64,000 bases of DNA from Anarhynchus alexandrinus (lineage: Eukaryota; Chordata; Aves; Charadriiformes; Charadriidae), in assembly GCA_008711295.1 (NCBI GenBank), contig VUYV01000014.1:8383540-8447539 (forward strand), given 5' to 3'. Under the pieces are notes generated by a model. That model ran no database searches, was not told the origin of the DNA, and worked only from the letters and a program-made list of their open reading frames with translations. Below, in pieces: positions 51,102-64,000 of the stretch. Made by a program: the position numbers and the translations under genes. The first letter of the stretch is position 1, and every line of letters begins with the position of its first letter.

Positions 51102-53924
51102 CGTGTCCTAACAATTATTTCATTTGACTTCTACTTAAATCTTTAAGCCACTTGCTCCCCAGTAGCTCTCATAAAGCATCCCCTCCCACAGGACAAAGGA
51201 GGAACTTCTTGAATACTTCCTTCACCAATCAAGTTTGATCAAAATTATTTTCCCTAGATACCTCTGGTTTTGCACAATTATTTATTTTATTTTTTTTTTT
51301 TACTTATTCCAAGAAACCATCAGATGTGCAGGGTGGTGCTGCCACCCTCAGCAGTGGCCATCCCAAGCACACCACTAGCACCAAAGTAAGCATGACTTGC
51401 TACCCGGCGCTCTCGAGGGCAAGCCTGCACAGCAGCATCTATAACAGGCTTACATGTTTTGGGGGCTCAGTAGAGAGGCAGATCAACACAAGGGACATCA
51501 TCCTGTAGATATTAAAATCAACTTCTCTGTCATAATTTGAATTCAAAGACTACATCCTTACACTACTGCGTGAACCCCCTGAAATAAAGCTACCACCAGA
51601 GTGAGAGGTGAAAGCACTGGATTTCTACTGATGAAATGCAGAGATTGATGACAGATTGATGCAATTCCCTTCTTCCCCTGTGAAAGTCTCTCCCTGCATT
51701 ACAAGGACATCATCAGCTTACATCCCAAAATCATACCTCCTTTAAGGCATTCAGATACATAAAGGCTCCTCCAGCAAGGTGAGTGTCTGGCGTACTGATA
51801 TCAGGGAAGGTCGAGTAACACAAGTGAAGTCACTGCAAGCTAACATTTATTTTAGTACAGGTGTCCTTTTCAGATCCACCTGTTTCAGATGATGTCAAAT
51901 AAATTACCATTATCTAATCTACATCCAAGCATACCAAAGAGCTCTTGAATCTTATAATGCAGATATTGGAGACCTGGCTGATGCATGTGGCCCTAGGCTT
52001 TATTCCAGCTTTGGTGAAGATCTAAAACTGCCAAAGTTCCTTAAAGAAAGTGCACTGGAAGATTAATTTGTCTACAGAGCTGAACAACCAAATAATATAT
52101 TGCCATTAAATACTGAGCAACTTTTGTCTTCAAATATCCTGGCAGTAGGATGCAGAAAATGATGCAGACATATAAAATGGGATCTGAGGCAAGGACTGGT
52201 GTTCAAGGTAAATGCCATGCTGTCAGCTGTCAGAGGCAGAAGCCAGAGCCCAAAAGGAACGGAGGCCTTCAGGGGAAAACAGAGAAATGCAGCAGGCTGG
52301 AGGGAAAAGAGACAGCCAGGGAAGTTTAGAGCAGGACATCTGCTGATGTTGTTGCTTGTGGTACAGAGTCCCCACAGCCGTACCAGAGAGCTTAGAGCTG
52401 TCTTAGAGCCATTCATGGAGACCGAGGTAAAAGATGTTCTGTGCCAAAAGAGTTGAGGAGTGGGGAAAACAAAAGTTGCAGGAGTCTCAAAGAACTCCTT
52501 TATTTTCTGAGCATCATTTGTCATCCTCTTGGGTGTAAAATATCTCACATCTGCTGTGCCTGTAGCATGTAGCCTTCAAATGCTTGCCGCTGGCAGAGTT
52601 CATTCACAGGAGCAATCCTTTCCCAAACAAATCCTCAAAATCACCAGGTTTGCTTATGTAAACAACAACTACTTATATGAGCAAAGATTTGAGGATCAGA
52701 CATTTATTATTATTTTAGTTCTTAAGGACAAGAGTGCATGTAGCTCAGAAGTCCTTCTCATCCCTACTATTTCAAACATGTTGAGAGAGCACACTGCGAG
52801 CAGCCCTCCTAAGCACAAAGGAATCCAAGAGAAACATCACTCCATGTCTTTCTGAGAAATGCAGTGGCTGCTTTCCTCTTAAATATGCAAACCAAATTAA
52901 ATTATTTTAACTTTTTGAGAGGATGACTACGTCTGCTTAATATCTCCACTAAAATTTCTGCTGGGGTCAAGCAGAATTATGCTGTTCACTTACCAGATGG
53001 AAAGCCTCGCACCGGGAAAAAGAGCAAGAGAGAGGTGAGTGTTCTTCTGAAATCCAAAGCTAAGCCTCAGAGACTGGACAGTGCTTAAAAGTTAGTATTT
53101 ATTTTATTTAACTTCTCTGTTTCTGAGGCTTAGCCAACAAAAATAGCAGTACTAACTCTCTGTGTTCCCCTTATCTATCCAAGGGGTGTGGTAAAAGACC
53201 TTGCACTGATTTGATGTTCTTAGCCCCGCGTTTTGGCTGGATCCCAGAAGCACACAGCTCCTCTCAGCAGAGAGGCATATTTGAAGGTAGCAGATTTTTT
53301 GGCAACCGTTTTGCTCTGTAGGCCCTGTGTGCCAAGCCATCCCATCAACATAAGTTAGAACAGGTTTGAGTCTGCTCTGAAGGGTTCTAGGTATTACCAA
53401 AATCGGGTCACAAAAGCTCCCATGCCAGCTGTGACCAATGAGTGCTGTAAAAGTCATTATACTGAGACCACTGTGCCAGAAGCATTCTCCCACTGGGCTT
53501 CTCATCCCAGGTCACAGCACAGATCTCGCTTACTTTCAATCTACATTATGCTCTGCAACATGTGCATGTTTACACTGAAATCATAAAGGGTCTAAGAGAC
53601 GGATCTATCTGTTTCCACTTAAGTCTTGGAAAGGCAATTATCTCTCTAAAATTCAGAAAAATACAGGACTAATTATATATGACAACACTATGTTTGAAGC
53701 CGCTGACCTCATTTTATGTAATCAACAAAAGGAACCTGGACCTGACCAGATGACAGTGGAGATACAAACACTGCAGCACATACAGCAGCAGAGAAGAGCA
53801 TCTGCCTCTTCCCTTCTACCAAATTCCAAAATAACAAGCAAATTGTGGTCCCTGCAAGCTACAGAAACAAACTGGAAGAAGCAATTTCTGTGCCGCACCA
53901 CTGCAGAGCAAAGTATGGAAATTA

Positions 53925-54576
53925 TCCATGAGCCAGCAGTGTGCCCTTGTTGCCAAAAAGGCCAATGGAATCCTGGGCTGCATAGGGAAGAGTGTGGCCA
54001 GTAGGTCGAGGGAGGTCATTCTCCCCCTCTACTCTGCACTGGTGAGGCCACAACTGGAATACTGTGTCCAGTTCTGGGCTCCCCAGTTCAAGAGGGACAG
54101 GGAACTGCTGGAGAGAGTCCAGCGTAGGGCAACTAAGATGATTGAGGGATTGGAGCATCTCCCTTATGAGGAAAGGCTGAGAGAGCTGGGACTCTTTAGC
54201 CTGGAGAAGAGGAGGCTGAGGGGAGACCTTATTACTGTGTACAAGTATCTAAAGGGTGGGTTGAAGGAGGATGGAGCCAGACTCTTTTCAGTGGTTCCCA
54301 GTGACAGGACGAGGGGCAATGGGCACAAGTTGGAACATAGGGAGTTCCGTTCAAATACACGGAAAAACTTCTTTACGGTTGGGGTGACAGAGCAGTGGCA
54401 CAGGCTGCCCAGGGAGGTTGTGGAGTCCCCTTCTCTGGAGATTTTCAAGACCCGCCTGGATGCAGTCCTGAGTAATGTGCTCTGGGCAATCCTGCTTTGG
54501 CAGGGGAGTTGGACTTGATGATCTCTAGAGGTCCCTTCCAACTCTGAAAATTCCGTGATTCCGTGATTCCATGAAT
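53925..54576 (+). mobile_element. CR1 LINE, 5'-truncated 3' end (652 bp)
   Basis: Plus-strand CR1 copy starting at [18 protein letters not shown], almost the same truncation point as the 6.9 kb copy. It stays open for 196 codons through the [27 protein letters not shown] and [18 protein letters not shown] blocks. It ends with three 8-bp units (ATTCCGTG, ATTCCGTG, ATTCCATG). An unbroken frame of this length suggests it is among the younger copies here. The reverse transcriptase core and endonuclease are missing. Confidence 0.95.
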
Positions 54577-57500
54577 AGTTGAGTGACATCTCCTTGAAAG
54601 CAGTTGCTTCATGTCCAAGGATACAGGTCCTGGTCCAGCAGGACTTACTTAAATAGAAAATATGTTATTTAAGAATAGGATGGATTTGGACGCATTTATT
54701 CGTTGTGACTATTCATATGCTTTAAATCAGAATTCATAGCTTTTGTTCTTGCTCCAAAGCAACTGCACAAATACTTGACATAAGTCCAAAAAGACAGGCA
54801 GGGTCCTGGTTACCTCCCTACATCTCACCTGGTCTGTCACACACACACAAGCTGGATGTGCAGGGCCTTCACCTTTAACTTCTTGTTAAAAGTTTGACAT
54901 TGTCACCATTATTTTCAATTTGGCACTGCCCGTGCAACTCACAAAGGATTAGGAAAAAGTTTTAGATGGAAATTAGGGAATTTTCAGACAAATCGTGAAA
55001 TGTGTTTTCAGCATATTTGGGCTGGTGTGAAAGATGACAGTACCCACTTAGGATTTATTACTAGCATCAGAAAAAAAAAGGAATAGTTTAGTTTACACTT
55101 TGATCTTCTGTGCCGGTTTCCGTCACACTTTGTGGGTTGACACCATGCTACCACCAGCAGTAATCAGCATTTATCGAAAGGCTTTCTTTTATTCTCATAT
55201 GACAAGATGCTGAATCAGTACAAACAAGAGGCACGTGCAGACTTTCTTTCAAGGAGGTTTACAAGCAAAGAAGGGGGGGGAAAGCCCTTAGAAGACAACT
55301 CCCAAATTCAGCTCAATCCTCTCAACTTCCAACAGGCTGTTCTATCAAAACTGGTAATTTAGGGTCTCACCATGCAGCATATTAAAGAGATCTGAGATTA
55401 AACCCAGGTGGACTGGCTGCCATGATCTCATGATTATTACTTAATTGATAAATACAGGAATAATACATCCTTTCATCTATTTTCTAAATGACTCCGTAGA
55501 GCCACCTGGTCCTTCATGCAGCAGTGTTATTTACATTAAAGAATTATCATCCAGAACACTCACAATAAATCTCATAAAACTTTGTTTGAAAGGGAACAGC
55601 TACAGGGCAGAGTAGAAGTGAAGCTGTGTTATTAAGCAGTTTGCAAGGCTTAATACAAAATTTCTAGTATTTAGCATCTGTCTTCTTTTTTAGGAATCAC
55701 ACATTTCATCCCAAAAGTCATCCCAGTACCCCCAAATGAAAATGAACACTCTAAGTAATTATCAGAAATAAAACTGTACAACAGTTGGCTAAAGTCTGAA
55801 AATACCAAGAATATATTTTAATGTAATTAATCATAAAGCGCTCAGTAGTTATCTGGGTAAAAAGAACCACTTTTTATTCTGTAACAATCAAATATATCTC
55901 CGAATAATAGATTCCCTCAGGATTCTTAACAGACCCGAGTTATCTTTATAATCTATTCCCTTTTATACTCTATAGTAAGACAGTAAAAGTGCAGCACAAG
56001 TGGCCGGTGGAACAGGAACTGCCAGATCCATTAAAAGGGTTTCCCACGAAGAGTCTCTAAAAAGACACTCACTGGAAGTAGATTATATAGCCCATTTTCC
56101 TACTTCTGCTATGAGCAGACAAATCCCCAAATGAACATATGAATGTCAAACCGATCGAATAATCCCAAACATTTGACATAATTACATACTCCACCTTTCA
56201 AAATGGTCCTGGCACCCTTAAACGGTAACTCATGCTGTGATGCAAAATATGCAGGTAAAAGATGATTTGCCATTTGGCCTTTAATATCTGTGATATTTAA
56301 CCAGGCTCTGAAGTTGACAAATTACGAGGGAAAAGAGAATAAAGCAGAATGCTTTATTCTGCTTCTTTATGCTGCTCTGCATTGGCAAACAGCTCACGTA
56401 TTTGGTACCCTGTTATCTGACAGTGGCATGAATGGGAGGGAAAAACAGGTTCAGAAAGAAAATCACAGGCAAACATTAGCCAGAGGCCGTGTTTCCTTCT
56501 ACTACGTGCACGTATCGTGTACAGTAGAGGATGACCCACAGTCACAACCACACTATCACATTGATTCTTCTGTTGGTCAGTCACCAACAAGCAAATACCC
56601 ATGTTATCTTTACAGAGTAACTATGTCATTCGTATAAATCTGCCAGTAGAGAAAAGGATAATTGTCTGAATAAAAATACCTCACTGCCATACTTCTTTAC
56701 AGTTTTCTGTGGAGAATTAAAGCAGGTCACTATACCTGTTTGCAGAATTTTCTGTATTTTTGAAGAAAGTTAACAACAAAGACTAAATTTTCACTTAATG
56801 AGTCAACATAATTTGCCTTGATCAAAATTCTTTATGATACCTTTGGTTTTGTTGGGGCTGTACAACCTGAAAACTGATGAATAACTTGAACCCTTCTGTT
56901 CTGTTGAGAAGAAATCCTTTGTTTCCCATTAGGTGTTGAACTGGCCCTCCAAAGGGATGAAAAACCCGTTCCCGTAACTGACCACCGACCTCTTGGTAAT
57001 GTTTTGTTCCATTTCTGATCTCTCATTCTCCCATGTATTTGTGAATTAGAGCACAGGGGGTTACCTCTGCCTGAGGCATGGCTTGTGGGCAGTTAGGTAA
57101 TGGTCTTTTCATTTTTTTCTATCAGTAGAGACAGACTGGTCAGCAGTACTCTCCCCAGCCCAGCTACTTTAGCAGAGTATTACCACCATACTATTGCTAA
57201 TAGGCACTCCATAGTAACCAGCCTGGAATTAGATTCTCTGAAAAACCACATCTTATCTTTTCCTTTTAATAGTAATAAAAAAAAGTAATTAAAAAAAAAA
57301 AAACCACACCAAAATCCATACCGGTATTTTGTACCCTACACTCAGTGAAGCTTGATTGCTTGCAAAAACCAAACAAATCAATAAAGCCATATAATTTGAG
57401 GTCTTTTCAACATTCTCACCTTTCAAATTCATTGTGATACTGACCTATTTTGTTTTCTTCTGAGACAGCAAATTCTCTTTTGTCTCTACATTGAATTATC

Positions 57501-58318
57501 CCTTTATACTTTATCACTTCCCAAGTAATGTACCTCTAATCCAGTCTCATGCCATGTGCCAACCTGTTTCTACAGCCCTCCAAGGACCACAGCCCGTTTC
57601 TCTTTGTGCCTCTAATAAATTAGGAAAACCATAATGAAATGCTACCAATGAGCATTTCCTGTGCATTGGTTCAGCTGACAGCCAAACAACCCACAGCTGT
57701 TATCAAACACCTGATTTGGGATGCTCTTACCCACTGCACCATATTCAGCTGATCAGCCACATGTGTAATGGGGTCACAACCACAGAAAGTGCACACGGAG
57801 ACACACTGCAGGGAGGTCTGGGGAGCTCAGGGAGGAGCAGAGACGGGGGAACACATTTGAGCAGGAAAGGTGATAGGAAGAAGGGGTCTCTTGATCAACT
57901 GACAGAAAGAGCATCTGGCAAATGTCTCTGTTCCTCTGTTAGTTAGAGGAACTAACTTCTGTTTAATTAATATATGGGCGAAGGGAGGAAGATCTATAGC
58001 TGGGGAATGCAGGTACGACAGCTGAGTGAAGGGAAGAAACCATTTTTCTTGGAAAGGGGAGGATCCAACCCCAACAGCGTACGTGTACCTGGGTGAAACG
58101 ACTCAGCTAACACTAAGTGATCGATGTCTTGAGAGACCCAATGGGTGTCTCATCTCAGCCACACCAGTATGAATAAGGAGCTGCTCCATTGCTACCCAAT
58201 GTCATAGGCAACCAAGGATCAGCGACTGGGTATCTCCAGAACCAGGAAGAAGTTTTAGCAATTGATTTGGAAGAAGAGACTAAACTGCTATGTACAAGGG
58301 ATGGAGAGTGGAAGAACA

Positions 58319-58695
58319 CAGAATCACATAATGGTCAGGGTTGGAAGGGACCTCTGGAGATCATCCAGTCCAACCTCCCCGCCAGAGCAGGGTCACCTAC
58401 AGCAGTTGCACAGGACAACGTCCAGGCGGGTTTGGAATGTCTCCAGAGTGGGAGACTCCACCACCTCTCTGGGCAGCCTGTGCCAGTGCTCTCCCCCCTC
58501 AAAGGAAAGAAGTTCCTCCTCATGTTAAGATGGAACTTCCTATGTTTAATTTTGTGCCCATTCCCTCTTGTTCTATCACTGGGCACCACCGAAAAAAGAC
58601 TGTTCTCATCTACCTGACACCCTCCCTTTAAGTATTTATAAGTATTGATAACATCCCCCCTCAGTCTTCTTTTCTCTAGACTAAAAAGACCTAAG
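58319..58695 (-). mobile_element. CR1 LINE, 5'-truncated 3' end (377 bp)
   Basis: Minus-strand CR1 copy of the same subfamily as those at 42.2 and 45.6 kb. It contains [20 protein letters not shown] and the 3' UTR block ending CAACCCTGACCATTATGTGA. The coding frame is disturbed near 58.49 kb by an indel, where the LRG/EST wording replaces LRVAEHW. Because it is antiparallel to two near-identical copies in the same transcript, it can base-pair with them. Confidence 0.94.
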
Positions 58696-59029
58696 TGGCA
58701 GTGGATCATCAGGAATAGTCTTTGCATGTCTCTGTTCTTCAAATCTTTTAACAATTCAATCTCTAAGACTGAAAATTAAATCATTGCAATACAAGACTGA
58801 AGGAACCTTTCTCTACAAGCTGCTCCCTGGTGCATAAAGGATGACCAGACCAGCTCTCCAGCCCTGCAGTGCTGTGAATGCCCTGTCAGCCACACTGGAG
58901 AGGCCTCCTCGGAGCAGCAACAATCTCACATCAAGGTGACATCAGGAATGGACAGCACGTTTATGCCACAGGGACTTGCATTTTAGAAGCGTTCGTAACT
59001 CAGGCTCAAGCTGATTGTAATAGGGTCGT

Positions 59030-59150
59030 GCACTGCAGGCAACACGCACGGTTAAGATGTAAATCTCTCTCACAAACATACAAGGGGAGTGCTGGGATTA
59101 GAAGCCGATTTTCCAGCTACCAAACCAAAGGCCTCTGAACCAGCTAAGCC
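59030..59150 (-). mobile_element. Possible MIR/CORE-SINE-like relic
   Basis: GTGCTGGGATTAGAAGCCGA, TTTTCCAGCTACCAAACC and CCTCTGAACCAGCTAAGCCC resemble the 'gggattagaacccaggtctcctgactcccagtccagtgctctatccactaagcca' end of such SINEs. The match is loose and the call weak. Confidence 0.33.
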
Positions 59151-60289
59151 CAGGAGTTACTCCTTCACAAACAGTGTCATCTGTAGTTCGCAAAATAACC
59201 ATAAATAAAGTGTGATGGCAACATCCACTACAGTAATAGATGGACTGCAGTGTTGTAAGATAATGCTGTTACTTCATGTTCCACAAACTGATTATCTATC
59301 TCAGTTGTTTCATGATAATAATTCTTTATTAAAAGATTTGTTTCCAAATTACACTTTTGAGATCCTTATATGGTGACGATGCCAATAGGGATTTTCAAGG
59401 CCGGCTTTAGGATTTATGACTTGGTGACATGGTGGAGGTAAAGTGGATGCTCTTTTTGTTACAAACGCAGCCCCATAATCAACTTAGGCTACAGGTATTA
59501 ACATACAGCTCGTGTGCCAGACCTTGCCCCTAGGAGAGCGTTAATCCAATCTGCCAACTGCTGCTGCACTCTAACACAGCTCTGCCCTGCCAAGCAATTA
59601 CAAAAGCCTCCTTTTGCTCCCGAGCCACCTGTCCCTCACAGCGCTCCACTGGCACCAGCAGCACCAGCACGCACTTGCAGGCACTGGCTTAAAGGACGAC
59701 TGCTCCATTTTTTACTGGTGAATAAAACGGCAGCCACAAAACACCCGGTAGGATTTTTGCACCAGCCTTTGGGTGCTTGTTGTTGCTCAGGTCATTGGGA
59801 GGCATCTGCGATCAAGTTATTAGGAATTACGAGTGGGGGTTATGAATAACGAGCTCGTTTTGTTGTTGATCTTGTTTTTAAACTTTGATCAGTATTCACA
59901 TCACATGGTATGAGCTCCCAGGTTCCCCTCCCGCTCCGCAGCAGCCGTAGCGTAAGACTGGATGGAAATTCTCCAAGCACTGCACTTGCCTGTTTTACAG
60001 TCCCGTTCAGAAACTTGGAAATGAGAATTAAATTATCAAGTAAAAAGTTAATGTTGTGATTCTAACATATCAAACAATGTATCTAAGAAAAGAAGCGAAA
60101 GATAAACAAACAACTTTGCGTTATTATGTAATAAGGATAAGAGTACAAAAGTAGCCTAAGGCCAAATAAAAGTTTTAGAAGGAGACAACAATTATACCAA
60201 ACCTAGGAAACATAGAAAACCTTCCAATCCACACAAACACACAAACCCCACAATTGTGAGTCTGTTGTAATATCATATACATGATAATA

Positions 60290-60545
60290 CATAATAATAA
60301 TATCTGTATTGGGTCAGACCCAAAGTCCATCCAGTTTGCTCTCCTGGCTCAGACAGTAGTCCAAAGCCGATACAGAAAGAAAATCAGAGTTAGATTATTT
60401 ATAGTTATCCTTCTCCAAAATACTTCCCCAGGCTCTCACAGTTTGCAGCTTGGAGCCACCCTCTTTGCAGCTATCTACCTTGAGGGATGTCCCTGCCCGT
60501 GACCTCTCCAGTCATTCTTTACAAGCATTTACCCTTTTTGCACCT
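60290..60545 (-). mobile_element. Decayed ancient CR1-like 3' end (reptile type)
   Basis: Plus-strand wording TGTATTGGGTCAGACCCAAA, GTCCATCCAGTTTGCTCTCC and the later GGATGTCCCTGCCCGTGACC match the reverse complement of the same old CR1 family as the 17.3 kb relic. In well-kept reptile copies this reads 'tactgggtcagaccaatggtccatctagtccagtat'. The element runs on the minus strand with its 3' end at the low coordinate. Confidence 0.75.
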
Positions 60546-63500
60546 ACAACCGCATGTAGCAACACCCTCTTCCCAGACAATGGTGCCAAAAGCCTGTTTG
60601 GGGCAGGATTCCTCTGACCGGACTTCGGTGTCTATTTTAGCCTCAGATTTACACCCCGGAGCACACTGATTATGAAGGCAGCCCAGGGCAGCCGACGCAG
60701 ACGGGGAGTTCACGTTGTTCACATCTACATTCCCTTGACTGACGCTCACCTTCGTTGACTTTGGAGTTACACGTCTGAGGGCTGAAGGGCAGCATGAGAA
60801 ATCAATGCTTAATAATCAATGCTTTTAATGAAACATCAGATAATGCCTTCTTTAAAAGAAACATTTCTTGAGCTGGGCAGACTGGATGTGGAAAGATTCT
60901 AAAAACCTCTCTGCTGTGAAGTTTACAGTCCGAATGGTGCAGCTTTGTAGCAATTACGTGAGAACTAAGCCATGAAAATGGGCTGAATGCTTAGTATATC
61001 TAATTAATTTATTCACTTTTGAATAATTCACTTTAGTGGCAGAAATTAGCAATTACAAAACCACAGCATATGTTCTTTCTATTAAAATTTACTCTTAGCA
61101 TATCAAAATTGCTTTTTCTACTATAGCAGTTGAGAGGGCGAATAATACAAAGTTAGCACTGTCATTGAGATGATGGTCATAGGCTCAGGGCACTCTTAGA
61201 AGACTCAAAGAAAGGAATCCAAGACAAGAAGGATGAAACCTTCAAAAAGCATTAGAGGGCAGAAGTTTAAGAGCACTGAAGTGGACGTGAAAGGAGAATG
61301 AAAGTATTCAGATATATGCCAGGGACCTTGGTCCAAAACCGCTCTCTCTGTTCAGTGAAAGATTCATTTTCTAGTTCCATATGAGATGAGAAGACTCTGA
61401 GCTGTATCTCGATGTACACGTGGATCTAATTCACTGGAGGTGACATTTCTATTTTTTAACATAAGGCAAAATAAACTGCAATCACATACGAGACAGCGGA
61501 GCTTTTTGTCTGTCATCCTTGTGATGCTGTGGACATCTTCCAAGGGGTAAACGGACTGTGGTGACGACGGGCATCTCTTCAGAAAGTGGGGGGAGAGCAA
61601 ACAGAGCATCCCCTGTTCCTTGCCTGCTGCACGACCCTTCACAGCACCACCATCAACAGCATCACTGTACGGATACTCTTCTACTCTTGCACATAAAAAT
61701 CTGAGGACTTGCGCTTTTTAAAATCTGACTAAAGTCCTATGATTCGTTTCCCTTTTCAAGAAAGAGCTTTTTTTGAGCAGAGAATAAAAAAGAATAGAAG
61801 ATTCCGTTTTCAAATCTGGGTCATTAGCGGCCCAAGGAGGAACGTTAATTATTGGTTTTAACATAGCCCTGATAAAAACAGAGTTCTGCAGGCAGTTAAG
61901 GAGATAAAGGGCACTTGTTCAGGGTAAACACAGAGCCGCACACTCCGTGGATTTAGGCATGTAGCTCAGCTAAAGAGGAGAACATTTGCATCAGAAGATT
62001 CGCATTTCTGAGTACAGAATTTCATTGGGGTGCTCTGCACAGTACGATCTGGTTTTCCAGAAGAGGGCACTAAATATATTTTTTTCCTATTTCAGTGATT
62101 AAAAATAAATAAATAAAAGAGACTGGAAATCAGAAGAATTAGATTATAAAGTCCTGCAGGCCGGGACTGCTTCCTATGTTTCTGCATCGACACCAGAATT
62201 AAATTCTTTCTGATTTTGCTTTCTAATGCCTTTTAAATCACTGTTGCTTCCCCATTTTGCATCTCATTCCTAATATAATTATTTCCTTAACATTTAAAAA
62301 TAACTATCTACACTTTTGAGAACCCAGCACAAAATGGGATTTTTGTTGTCCCTAAAAACTCAGGAAGCAAAATTGTGCTAAAAACAGGAACTCGCCTCTA
62401 ATGTACTTCTGAAGCCTCTGCATGTTGCAAGGACCCTAGTTCTTTACTAAGTTCTAATTTTTTTCAATAATTTTTATATAGCTACATTTATTTAATTCCT
62501 ATTAAAGCACAGAATGTTCCCCTGTGTTTCACTAGGATGGATTCCTATAGGAGTGCAAAAAAAATGCAATGATTTTACTGCTATCTATCTGGTTTTGACT
62601 ATCTAGGAGACCTTGTACAATTACCTTACCTATGTTTTATTCAAAAATAAAGTGTAGGTTATTTTTAAGATATTTTGTAAATTTTGTTAGACCATTAATC
62701 TCTACCAGTCTGTCTGTTCAAGTTAGATCATCTATACACTCAGAAAAGGAAGCAGAATGAAAAATCTAATCTTATCCAAGCGAAGAAAAACTGGTTATTT
62801 TTGCATCACGGTGTTTTGCCTTGAGTCTTTTTATTTTCCCTTCTCTGTTTGATGAAAATCTCATTTGCTAAAGAAAATATTTACAGAGGAAGACTGCTGA
62901 TAGCTGATACCGATACATAATATACCTATGTACTCTTGCATGACAGGCTAATTATTTCTGACTTTCGATACTGCTCTAGTCTTCCTGGAACTGTGGGTTT
63001 GCTTTTCAGTTCACTGATGTATATCTGTGCCTGTGAATAAAAGTAGGATACAGTTTGTTGGCCTCTGCCGCGTGAGCAAAGCTGTCCAACTTAGTCTGAA
63101 ATATTATTTTGCACTCAGTCGCGTCTGTGCGATTTGTATTGAAGCCTCCCAGCTCAAATCAGGAGGCTTAAAGTTTAGTCCTAACTCCATTTATCTACAT
63201 TATTAGAAGAACAGCAAGAGTTTAATCCTTTGTTTTTAATAGAAAATAGTTAAAGCTCAGAGGTGGCACAGCAGCTGAAGTCAGCATACTCAGTTTTTAA
63301 TGCTCTCCATTTCACGCAGTTAGTATTTTGTTGCACTGATCAAACTGAACAACACTCCCCGGAATGGAGACTCGGTAAGAAACTGAGATTTGGTGCAGTT
63401 TTACTGAAACCACTGCTATAGGGGGAGCATGCACGGGCAAAACTGGAGTATGAAGACTGAGGACAGCAGGAAGACCTGCTGGGCAAAGCTTTGCCTCTCA

Positions 63501-63787
63501 GCTCAGGCAAACACATCCTATCGTGGTTTATGCATCTAGATCACCATTTCATAAGCACCAACTTCCTGCTGAAAACATCTCCCAACAACGGGGAGCAACT
63601 GAGCTAAAGAAAGGGGATCCCAGTGTGGTTTTATTGTTTGCTCCCGGAAAGAGCTGCAGGCCACAAGTAACTGTGGTGTCTACCCACGATAAATGCAGGG
63701 TCCCCACCAGTTCCTTCAACATTGAGATGATCCCACTCCTACAGCACCTGCTGAGGGAGCACTGCTGGGGCGAGCGCCCATTCCTTG

Positions 63788-63955
63788 CGTTTAACGCATG
63801 CAAACACATTTTTCCATGGACAACACACACAGGAAGGCTCCGTCCATCCATTCCTCTGGGCTGAGATTCAGTGNCGTTTAACGCAACACATTTTTCCATG
63901 GACAACACACACAGGAAGGCTCCGTCCATCCATTCCTCTGGGCTGAGATTCAGTG
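63788..63955. repeat. Direct duplication around an N, probable assembly join
   Basis: Positions 63788-63873 and 63875-63955 are the same sequence (CGTTTAACGC ... GATTCAGTG) apart from a 5-bp indel near the start. They are separated by the single ambiguous base at 63874. This is the usual look of an unmerged overlap at a closed gap rather than a genuine repeat. Confidence 0.8.
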
Positions 63956-64000
63956 CCTGTCTTTTCCCCTTTGTTAAGAGTGGAAAATAAAGAAAAGAAA

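Larger units (their letters stand above)
50191..64000 (-). other. DPP6: DPP6 intron 5' of exon A (partial)
   Basis: The DPP6 segment expected before exon A (RYEISPD...NVEP in mammals) was searched for by eye on the minus strand and not found. The intron therefore probably extends past the window end. It holds CR1 copies at 53.9 (+) and 58.3 kb (-), a CR1-like relic at 60.3 kb, a doubtful MIR-like segment at 59.1 kb and a likely assembly duplication at 63.8-64.0 kb. The rest is unassigned. Confidence 0.8.

Noticed and set aside
53152..53505. 117-codon minus frame considered as the missing upstream DPP6 exon
   Set aside because: No similarity to the expected DPP6 segment and no suitable phase-0 donor.

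Overview
This is a stretch of bird nuclear genome, almost all of it intronic. The avian origin rests on several CR1 LINE copies with the bird-type 3' end (8-bp ATTCTATG-like terminal units) and on an LTR-like element of a type I recall from bird genomes. It also rests on the close match of three short exons to vertebrate DPP6. There are no bacterial, organellar or viral genes, no CRISPR array, and no rRNA or tRNA gene that I could see.

The only protein-coding gene I can support is DPP6 (dipeptidyl-peptidase-like 6, DPPX), an auxiliary subunit of Kv4 potassium channels. It lies on the minus strand. In transcript order the exons are A (50138-50190, 53 bp), B (33803-33884, 82 bp) and C (13877-13997, 121 bp). 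Each has GT/AG splice sites and a pyrimidine-rich acceptor. The codon phases join exactly (0 to 2, 2 to 0, 0 to 1). Together they encode about 85 residues of the extracellular beta-propeller, stopping at the first Glu of the DPP-family Glu-rich motif. The introns between them are about 16.3 kb and 19.8 kb. The flanks, 1-13876 and 50191-64000, are parts of larger introns whose other exons lie outside the window.

The introns carry layered mobile-element debris. Seven CR1 3' ends are fairly well preserved: minus at 6.9, 12.1, 15.4 and 58.3 kb, plus at 42.2, 45.6 and 53.9 kb. An unusual CR1 piece at 24.3-25.4 kb has the endonuclease half but no 3' end. Strongly decayed CR1-like relics, resembling families known from turtles and crocodilians, lie at 4.5, 17.3, 39.1 and 60.3 kb. 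MIR/CORE-SINE-like relics are at about 19.1, 27.3, 34.7, 44.6 and 59.1 kb. One LTR-like element at 20.6-21.7 kb contains degenerate internal tandem repeats.

Smaller features are a 32-bp minisatellite (41.9 kb), two inverted repeats (28.3 and 49.1 kb), a CpG-rich patch (10.7-11.2 kb), an octamer-motif cluster (22.5 kb), simple repeats, and a duplication around an N at 63.9 kb that looks like an assembly artefact. I found no convincing new biological system. The most testable ideas are the inverted CR1 copies around exon A (circular RNA, exon skipping or RNA editing), the repeat-bearing LTR, and the intronic CpG patch. All family assignments come from reading the sequence and recalled family features; no database search was run.
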